In this document: one piece after another, positions 31,082 to 36,051 of the stretch
Position numbering within the stretch: position 1 is the first letter of the stretch
Layout of the letters: each line of letters begins with the position of its first letter
Assembly: GCA_041497995.1 (NCBI GenBank)
Contig: JBGQHM010000016.1
Location: 1 to 36,051, forward strand
Reading direction: 5' to 3'
Source: DATKMS01 sp041497995
GTDB taxonomy: Bacteria > Desulfobacterota > Binatia > HRBIN30
DNA length: 36,051 nt
Notes under the pieces: generated by a model
The model's database searches: none
Seen by the model: the letters and a program-made list of their open reading frames with translations, nothing else
What the model was told of the DNA's origin: nothing
Made by a program: the position numbers and the translations under genes

Positions 31082-31747
31082 TCACGATGCACCCGCGCCG
31101 CCACCTGATGCCGCTTGGCAGTTGTCGAAGTCCGCGAATGTCACCGTGTAGTTGGCAGTGATCTGGAACGAGCGGTTCGGGTCGGAGCCGAAGAAGGTGA
31201 CCTTCAGGGGAGTGGCTTGTCCGAGGACATCCGGATGGTCCAGACTCACTGTGTAGATGACCTCCTTGCCGACGAAATCAAAGAGCACGATGCCCGAGAC
31301 CGTCGTCTCGCTGTGAAGGCACATCCCGGCAAATAGACAGTCCCTGTCAGTGGTGCACTTCTCGCCGTTGGAGCATCGCCCGCCCGTAATGTTTGTGCTG
31401 AGGTGGCCATTAGAGATGTTGGACTGGACAAGACGCGGATCACCGATCTCCGTCCTGTAGCCCTGCAGGAGGATGTCCGAGCCCTCGTTGTTCTGGAAGA
31501 CGGCGTTGATCTCCGTCTGTGTGAACGGTTCAGCAGTCCCGGGAGGGAAGGGGGGGCAAAGATCCTGAACGACGTCCACGTCTGCACTCGACTCGCCGAC
31601 GGAGTCCGACTGCGTGAGGCCGGTGTTGTCCCACTGAATGAACTGGAGCACGAGAGCATCATCTCCCCCGGCCCCGCCGGTCGAACCGCATCCACCTGCT
31701 AGCACCACCAGCACTGCCACTGTGATCAGCCTGCTCAGCCGCCCCAT
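31082..31747 (-). CDS. small Cys-containing lipoprotein, unknown
   Basis: A 221-residue lipoprotein. It begins MGRLSRLITVAVLVVLAGGC, with lipobox LAGGC (Cys20). The rest contains DDALVLQFIQWDNTGLTQSD, a Cys cluster GGRCSNGEKCTTDRDCLFAG and a C-terminal beta-rich segment ending in an Ala/Gly tail. AGGGAGG lies 5 bases before the ATG; a longer in-frame start at 31858 would bury the signal peptide and overlap aroB. No family is recognised. It lies 31 bases after aroB and 32 before the giant gene, so it is probably co-transcribed with both and may be the giant's partner. Confidence 0.83.
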   Translation of the reverse strand: MGRLSRLITVAVLVVLAGGCGSTGGAGGDDALVLQFIQWDNTGLTQSDSVGESSADVDVVQDLCPPFPPGTAEPFTQTEINAVFQNNEGSDILLQGYRTEIGDPRLVQSNISNGHLSTNITGGRCSNGEKCTTDRDCLFAGMCLHSETTVSGIVLFDFVGKEVIYTVSLDHPDVLGQATPLKVTFFGSDPNRSFQITANYTVTFADFDNCQAASGGGAGAS

Positions 31748-31778
31748 GGAACCCTCCCTTGTTACGGATAGCCACACG

Positions 31779-32894
31779 TTAGTGTCCCGCGAACTCTGCG
31801 ATCTCCTGCGCTGTGAGATACGCGAATCGCGTTCGTCCCAAATCGTCGAGGCAGACAAACTTCACCTTGCCGCCCTCTACCTTCTTGTCGCTTTCGACCA
31901 TGACGCCCAGATTCGTTCCAACCAGCTCTTTCGGAACGTCAACGGGAAGGCCCGCCCGTTTGAGTAAGTCCACGATGCGGTGCACCGTATCCTCCTTGCA
32001 GTAGCCACGAGAGCGCGAAATCTTGGCAGCAAAGGCCATGCCGATAGCGACCGCTTCCCCGTGGAGGTACCGCTTGTAGTCCGTGAGACTCTCGAGCGCG
32101 TGCCCGAGCGTATGGCCGAAGTTCAAAATCGAACGGAAATCGGATTCGCGCTCGTCGCGTTGTACGACGATCGCCTTCAGCTCGCAGCAGCGATGGACGA
32201 TGTGCCGGAGCAACTCCAGGTCGAGCGCGAGAATGCGATCGAGATTTTGTTCGATCAGCTCGAAGAGCTCGGCATCGAGGATTGCTCCGTACTTGATGAC
32301 CTCGACTAACCCGGCAACGAACTCGCGCCGTGGGAGGCTGCGCAACGTCTCGACATCGATGAGCACGAGCCGTGGCTGGTAGAACGTCCCAATGAGATTC
32401 TTGCCCGCCGGATGGTTGACGCCGGTTTTGCCCCCGATGCTGGAGTCGACGTGCGCGAGGAGAGTGGTAGGCAACTGGACGAATGGAACGCCGCGGAGAA
32501 AGGTCGCGGCCGCGAAACCTGCGAGGTCTCCGACTACTCCACCGCCAAGAGCCAGCACCGCCGACGTACGGTCCATACGGGCGTCCAACAAGCGATCGTA
32601 GATAAATGCCAACCACGCGAGGTTCTTGTGCTCCTCGCCGTCAGGGATTTCGACGCTGGCAGTGCGGAACCCGGCTCCCTGCAATGACGTGACGACGCGG
32701 TTCAGATAGAGTTTGCCAACCGTTGGATTGCTGATTACCGCGGTCTGGCGGCTGCTCAGCAGGGTCCCGAGGCGAGAGCCGACTTCATCGAGGACGCCCG
32801 TTCCGATGACAATAGGGTACGACCGACTACCCAGCTCCACGGTCACCGTGTTCACGTGCGATGCTGGTGCGCTCTTGGCAGTGTTGCGTTTCAC
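31779..32894 (-). CDS. aroB: 3-dehydroquinate synthase
   Basis: A 371-residue dehydroquinate synthase starting at GTG (VKRNTAKSAPASHVNTVTVE). The motifs are ALGGGVVGDLAGFAAATFLRGV, QLPTTLLAHVDSSIGGKTG, VEVIKYGAI, NFGHTLGHALE (zinc-ligand His) and HGEAVAIGMAFAA. It makes 3-dehydroquinate from DAHP with NAD and zinc. The start codon overlaps the aroK stop as GTGA, and AAGGGG precedes it by 5 bases, so translation is coupled. Frames with longer ORFs upstream are antisense shadows of aroK. Confidence 0.96.
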   Translation of the reverse strand: MKRNTAKSAPASHVNTVTVELGSRSYPIVIGTGVLDEVGSRLGTLLSSRQTAVISNPTVGKLYLNRVVTSLQGAGFRTASVEIPDGEEHKNLAWLAFIYDRLLDARMDRTSAVLALGGGVVGDLAGFAAATFLRGVPFVQLPTTLLAHVDSSIGGKTGVNHPAGKNLIGTFYQPRLVLIDVETLRSLPRREFVAGLVEVIKYGAILDAELFELIEQNLDRILALDLELLRHIVHRCCELKAIVVQRDERESDFRSILNFGHTLGHALESLTDYKRYLHGEAVAIGMAFAAKISRSRGYCKEDTVHRIVDLLKRAGLPVDVPKELVGTNLGVMVESDKKVEGGKVKFVCLDDLGRTRFAYLTAQEIAEFAGH

Positions 32895-33415
32895 CCCTGG
32901 CCCCTTTGGTGCGCCTGCCGGTTGTGGAGGAAGGCGAGGATGTCGTCCAGGATCGCGTCGATGGCACGGTGGGAGGTGTCGATGGTCACATCGGCTTGCG
33001 CATACGCCGCCGCCCGCTGGCGGAGGAGTTCGCCGACACGCGCCCTCCGTTCGGTGTCGCCCAGCAATGGCCGACCGCTGCCCGCGGCGGTGCGTTCCAG
33101 GATCACATCGAGATCGGCGGTTAGGCAGATGACCGGTCCGGCGGCTCGCATGCACTTGAGATTCTCAGGGTCTGCGATCGTGCCGCCCCCAGTCGCGACA
33201 ACGGCGTCCATCTGTACTGCCTCAGCGAGCACCCGCCGCTCGACTGCGCGGAAATAGCCCTCGCCCTCGGTGGCAAAGATCGAGGCAATGGAGCGGCCCT
33301 CCAACTGCTCGATCTGCTGGTCGGTGTCGACCAGCGGCTTGCCCAAGCGCGGCGCTAGCTGTCGTCCGATGGTGGTTTTGCCAGTGCCCATAAACCCAGT
33401 CAGGATGACGCTCAT
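32891..33415 (-). CDS. aroK: shikimate kinase
   Basis: A 174-residue P-loop kinase. It begins MSVILTGFMGTGKTTIGRQL (Walker A GTGKTT), then LVDTDQQIEQ (D-x-D shikimate site), the ATP/shikimate motif VVATGGGTIADPEN and the lid RTAAGSGRPLLGD. It phosphorylates shikimate to shikimate-3-phosphate. Its position between pilQ and aroB is the common order in proteobacteria. It starts 59 bases after pilQ. The ribosome site is weak. Confidence 0.96.
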   Translation of the reverse strand: MSVILTGFMGTGKTTIGRQLAPRLGKPLVDTDQQIEQLEGRSIASIFATEGEGYFRAVERRVLAEAVQMDAVVATGGGTIADPENLKCMRAAGPVICLTADLDVILERTAAGSGRPLLGDTERRARVGELLRQRAAAYAQADVTIDTSHRAIDAILDDILAFLHNRQAHQRGQG

Positions 33416-33474
33416 TTTCGACCCGGGACCTGCATTGTGTCCCCGCCCATCGGCACCAGTGCTCGCGCAGCTGG

Positions 33475-35613
33475 CTAATTCTCTCTCCCCGTGTCGCGGT
33501 TTTTCCAGAGGTCTTCGGCCGACGGCAACTCGGTGTGCACGCCGCCCATGATTCGCGGCGTCAAGAAGACGAGTAGGTCTTCGCGGCTGTTTACACGGCT
33601 CTCGGCCTGAAACAGCCAGCGCAGACCCGGGATATCCCGTAGGAATGGAATGCCAGTGTGCACGATGCTGAAGTTGTCACGGTAGATGCCACCGAGCACG
33701 ACCGTCTGGCCGTTCTTGACGAGGACGTGCGAGTTCGCCTCGCGGCTGATCTCGGTCGGTATATCGTCGACCGGCCGGGTGAAGTCAGCCTGACTCGACT
33801 TGGCAAACATGTCCAAGAGAACAAAGCCGTCCGCCGAAACCTGGGGCGTGACGACGAGGATGATGCCGGTCTCGATCTTTTCGGTGGCTGTTGATGCTGC
33901 GCCAGCGGCGCCACCCGCACCGGTGTTGATCACGGTTCCGGTCGAGGGCAGCTTCACCCGAAGAATTGTCAGACTCTTAATGGTCGCGGCGACGTTGTTG
34001 AGGGTTACGACGCGCGGGCGTGAGATGATCTTTGCCTTGCCCTCCTTCTCAAGCGCGGTCAGCCGGACATCCAGTGTGCTGGAGCCATCGATCGAGCCAA
34101 GAGCCAAGTCGAGAGCGCTGCCGGTTCCAGCCCCTACACCCACACCAGGAAAATCCGCGAGGAAGGGGACACCGTTGGCACCTGCCCCCAGTCCCGAGCC
34201 GCCGAGTCCGATCGTACCGGGGAAGTTGACGCCGGTTGGATTCCCGGTTGCTGGACCGGCAAGGTAGCGATACCCCCATTGAATACCGAGGTCACGTTCA
34301 AAATTGGTCGTCGCCTCGACGATGTTGGACTCGATCAGCACCTGCGGCGCCGGCACGTCGAGCCGCTTCACGAGCTCACGGGAGTTGTCGATTCCCTTCT
34401 GGATGTCGCGCACGATCAAGGTGTTGGAATATTCGTCAACGAAGACACTGCCGCGACTCGTCAGTACGCCGGTCTCTGTCGCGCCGCCGGTGCGTGCGCG
34501 CACGGCGTTGAGCCCCGCCCCGCTGATAATCTCAGCCAGCTTGGTTGCTTTGGCGTAGTTCACCTTGATGTAGTCGACATGCAACGGCTCCACCGCGCGC
34601 TGCGCCTCTTGAGCCCGGCGGAGCTCCTCGCGCTCTTCGCGCAGGCGCTTCACCGTCGAGATACGCAACACATTACCTTCCTGCGTGCTCTCGAGACTGA
34701 GCACTTGGAGGACGACGTCGAGCGCTTGATCCCAGGGGACATCGAACAGGCGCAACGTCACCTTTCCACGCACGTCGTCGGTGGCAACGACGTTCAGTTT
34801 GCTGACCTCTGCGAGCAAGCGAAGAACGTTGTGGATGTCGGCATCCTTGAAATCGAGCGACACGTGCTGTCCGTAGTAGCCCTTGCGCGTTGCCGACGCA
34901 TCGGCGGTTCCGGCTTCACTCACGGTCATCCGCTCCGAACCGCTAGCCGGCTCGGCAGCTGCAGGACTGGATCGCGATGGCTTTGCGACCGGCGCAGGGC
35001 GCTGGCTGGCGGCGGGAAGCGGTTCGCGCCGCGCGGTCTCGACTGCACGTCGGGTGAAGACAAGTTGCTCGCTTACTGGCTGGTTGGCTCCGGTAGGTTC
35101 TCCCAGGAAGGCGACCACGGTGTCGTTCAGGTCGTTGACGGTGTAAGTGGGGACATTGTCTGTGCGTAAGGCAACCGTGAGACGGATCTTCCCTTCGATG
35201 CGTCCCACCCGAATCTCGGAGATAACCGGGTTCTGCACCGCGTACGATTGGTCGCCGGTTTCGGGTCCGACGCCTCCAGTGCCCGCCATATCGATCACCA
35301 GACGGGTCGGCTGCGCTAGCGCGTAGTGGGTCACCGCCGCCGGCGGTCCGGTCAGTTTCACGAACAGCCCTTGCTGGCCGTTATCTTCGATGACCTTGAT
35401 TTCCCGAACGTCGAGCATGCTGGCTGCAGGTGCCGTCGTGCCGGGGGCAAGCGTGGTCTCCGTGAGCTCCTGATTTTCCGTCCGCGCCGGTGCTGGCGCA
35501 GACGCCGCCGATTCCTCGGAGACAACGGCGGGCCGCCTACAGCCGCCAACCAGAACCGCGCCCAGCAAGACAATACCGCACCGAGCCGCACCCAAACCGC
35601 TCCATCGCATCAT
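33475..35613 (-). CDS. pilQ: type IV pilus secretin PilQ
   Basis: A 712-residue secretin. A lipoprotein-type signal ends in LVGGC (Cys25). An AMIN domain (residues about 65-165, LFVKLTGPPAAVTHYALAQP and TRLVIDMAG) is followed by a Pro/Ala/Ser linker. The STN/N0 domain starts near 245 (VSLDFKDADIHNVLRLLAEV). A secretin N-domain with KATKLAEIISGAG follows, and the C-terminal pore has VLIESNIVEATTNFERDLGIQWGY (read in parts) and the secretin motif VLGGIYRDNFSIVHTGIPFLRDIPGL. It forms the outer-membrane pore for pilus extension. The ATG at 35613 has GGGAG 5 bases upstream; a GTG at 35619 is an alternative. Confidence 0.95.
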   Translation of the reverse strand: MMRWSGLGAARCGIVLLGAVLVGGCRRPAVVSEESAASAPAPARTENQELTETTLAPGTTAPAASMLDVREIKVIEDNGQQGLFVKLTGPPAAVTHYALAQPTRLVIDMAGTGGVGPETGDQSYAVQNPVISEIRVGRIEGKIRLTVALRTDNVPTYTVNDLNDTVVAFLGEPTGANQPVSEQLVFTRRAVETARREPLPAASQRPAPVAKPSRSSPAAAEPASGSERMTVSEAGTADASATRKGYYGQHVSLDFKDADIHNVLRLLAEVSKLNVVATDDVRGKVTLRLFDVPWDQALDVVLQVLSLESTQEGNVLRISTVKRLREEREELRRAQEAQRAVEPLHVDYIKVNYAKATKLAEIISGAGLNAVRARTGGATETGVLTSRGSVFVDEYSNTLIVRDIQKGIDNSRELVKRLDVPAPQVLIESNIVEATTNFERDLGIQWGYRYLAGPATGNPTGVNFPGTIGLGGSGLGAGANGVPFLADFPGVGVGAGTGSALDLALGSIDGSSTLDVRLTALEKEGKAKIISRPRVVTLNNVAATIKSLTILRVKLPSTGTVINTGAGGAAGAASTATEKIETGIILVVTPQVSADGFVLLDMFAKSSQADFTRPVDDIPTEISREANSHVLVKNGQTVVLGGIYRDNFSIVHTGIPFLRDIPGLRWLFQAESRVNSREDLLVFLTPRIMGGVHTELPSAEDLWKNRDTGREN

Positions 35614-35630
35614 TGTCACTCCCGTGCCAA

Positions 35631-36051
35631 CTAGTTGGTGCCTTCCTTCGGTGTTTCCATCACAATGCGGTTGATCTGTTCCTTGCCATAGAAATCGAGG
35701 ACGCGTTCCTCCACCACGACCCGTTGGGGTTCGATCGCAGTGACGACGCCACCGTTCCGTCCGATCGGGGTGCCGATGGTGACGATGAATCCCATTCCGA
35801 CGCTATCCTCGACCATGGCTCTGGGAGGGCTGAGTTCCCACACCGTGCCGACAACGATCAGCTGCCCCAGTTCGTAGCGCTGCAGCGGAGTCAACTGGGT
35901 GCGTGCTTCCGGCCGGATGTCGAGCGTGAACGGACGGAATGGGTCGCGCCGACCAGCGGGATTGTAGGGTGGCGTCTCGGGCTGGCCGTCGGCCACCTGC
36001 GCAGGTGCCGGGGCGGGTGGTGCCGTCTCGTTTTCCGCTTGTGCCGCCGTG
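35631..36051 (-). CDS. pilP: type IV pilus assembly lipoprotein PilP (N-terminus off right edge)
   Basis: The frame is open to the window edge; the visible 139 codons are the C-terminal part of PilP. It has a Pro/Ala-rich stretch (APPAPAPAQ), GRRDPFRPFTLD (the conserved R-D-P-F motif of the family), then the HR-type beta domain QLTPLQRYELGQLIVVGTVW, RAMVEDSVGMGFIVTIGTPIG and VVVEERVLDFYGKEQ. PilP bridges the PilNO inner-membrane pair to PilQ. It precedes pilQ by 17 bases, as in the standard pilMNOPQ operon; pilMNO are expected just beyond the right edge. Confidence 0.92.
   Translation of the reverse strand, partial: TAAQAENETAPPAPAPAQVADGQPETPPYNPAGRRDPFRPFTLDIRPEARTQLTPLQRYELGQLIVVGTVWELSPPRAMVEDSVGMGFIVTIGTPIGRNGGVVTAIEPQRVVVEERVLDFYGKEQINRIVMETPKEGTN

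Noticed and set aside
1..36051. CD-NTase, Cap2/Cap3, reverse transcriptase, integrase or transposase genes
   Set aside because: Looked for as partners of the STING-like gene or as movers of the islet; none was recognised in any frame.
1..36051. tRNA or rRNA genes
   Set aside because: No cloverleaf-like or rRNA-like segment was recognised in the intergenic spacers, all of which are short.

Overview
The window is a high-GC, gene-dense bacterial chromosome segment. Type IV pilus genes, a DUF1302 outer-membrane protein, lipoproteins and GDP-rhamnose genes indicate a diderm (Gram-negative) organism. Cys-rich secreted proteins with dockerin-like repeats, abundant acyl-CoA genes and the pilPQ-aroK-aroB order suggest an uncultured deltaproteobacterium-like lineage, possibly Candidatus Binatia. 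That placement is an inference from gene style, not from a marker gene.

Left part (1-6.4 kb): a minus-strand acyl-CoA catabolic operon. In transcription order it holds an enoyl-CoA hydratase, a thiolase-like protein, its DUF35 OB-fold/Zn-ribbon partner, an acyl-CoA dehydrogenase and a second acyl-CoA dehydrogenase that runs off the left edge. A small accessory islet (about 0.3-2.3 kb) interrupts it. The islet carries a DUF4160/DUF2442 pair, a C-terminal scrap of a third acyl-CoA dehydrogenase on the other strand, and the most interesting gene of the window. That gene joins a nucleoside-deoxyribosyltransferase/TIR-like domain to what looks like a prokaryotic STING cyclic-dinucleotide sensor, with no cyclase gene beside it. 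Three operon spacers hold short-unit inverted repeats (9-mer and 7-mer families), one of them enclosing a decayed GxxExxY gene.

6.4-14.4 kb: a lipid-export-like set made of an MMPL/RND transporter (one frameshift), its TetR regulator, a DUF1302 outer-membrane protein, a secreted dockerin-like Cys-rich protein and a DUF1329 periplasmic protein. A near-palindrome, TCAAyyGATCGTTTGA, lies just downstream of candidate promoters of both the acyl-CoA operon and the DUF1302 gene and may co-regulate them.

14.4-24.4 kb: a UbiA-type phosphoribosyltransferase, a sugar-phosphate cupin, gmd and rmd form one operon (GDP-D-rhamnose). Then come a MaoC-type hydratase, a ketopantoate-reductase-family gene, a thioredoxin-TPR chaperone-like gene, a membrane protein, three small ORFs (one XRE-type regulator and two small membrane proteins), ddl and aroQ.

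24.4-36 kb: a minus-strand pilus/shikimate operon, pilP-pilQ-aroK-aroB, followed by a small lipoprotein and a 2191-residue lipoprotein built of Ig-like domains, Ca-binding-like loops and TPT-rich linkers. The giant gene contains two sets of internal duplications. Its place next to pilQ suggests a surface adhesin or other cell-envelope structure.
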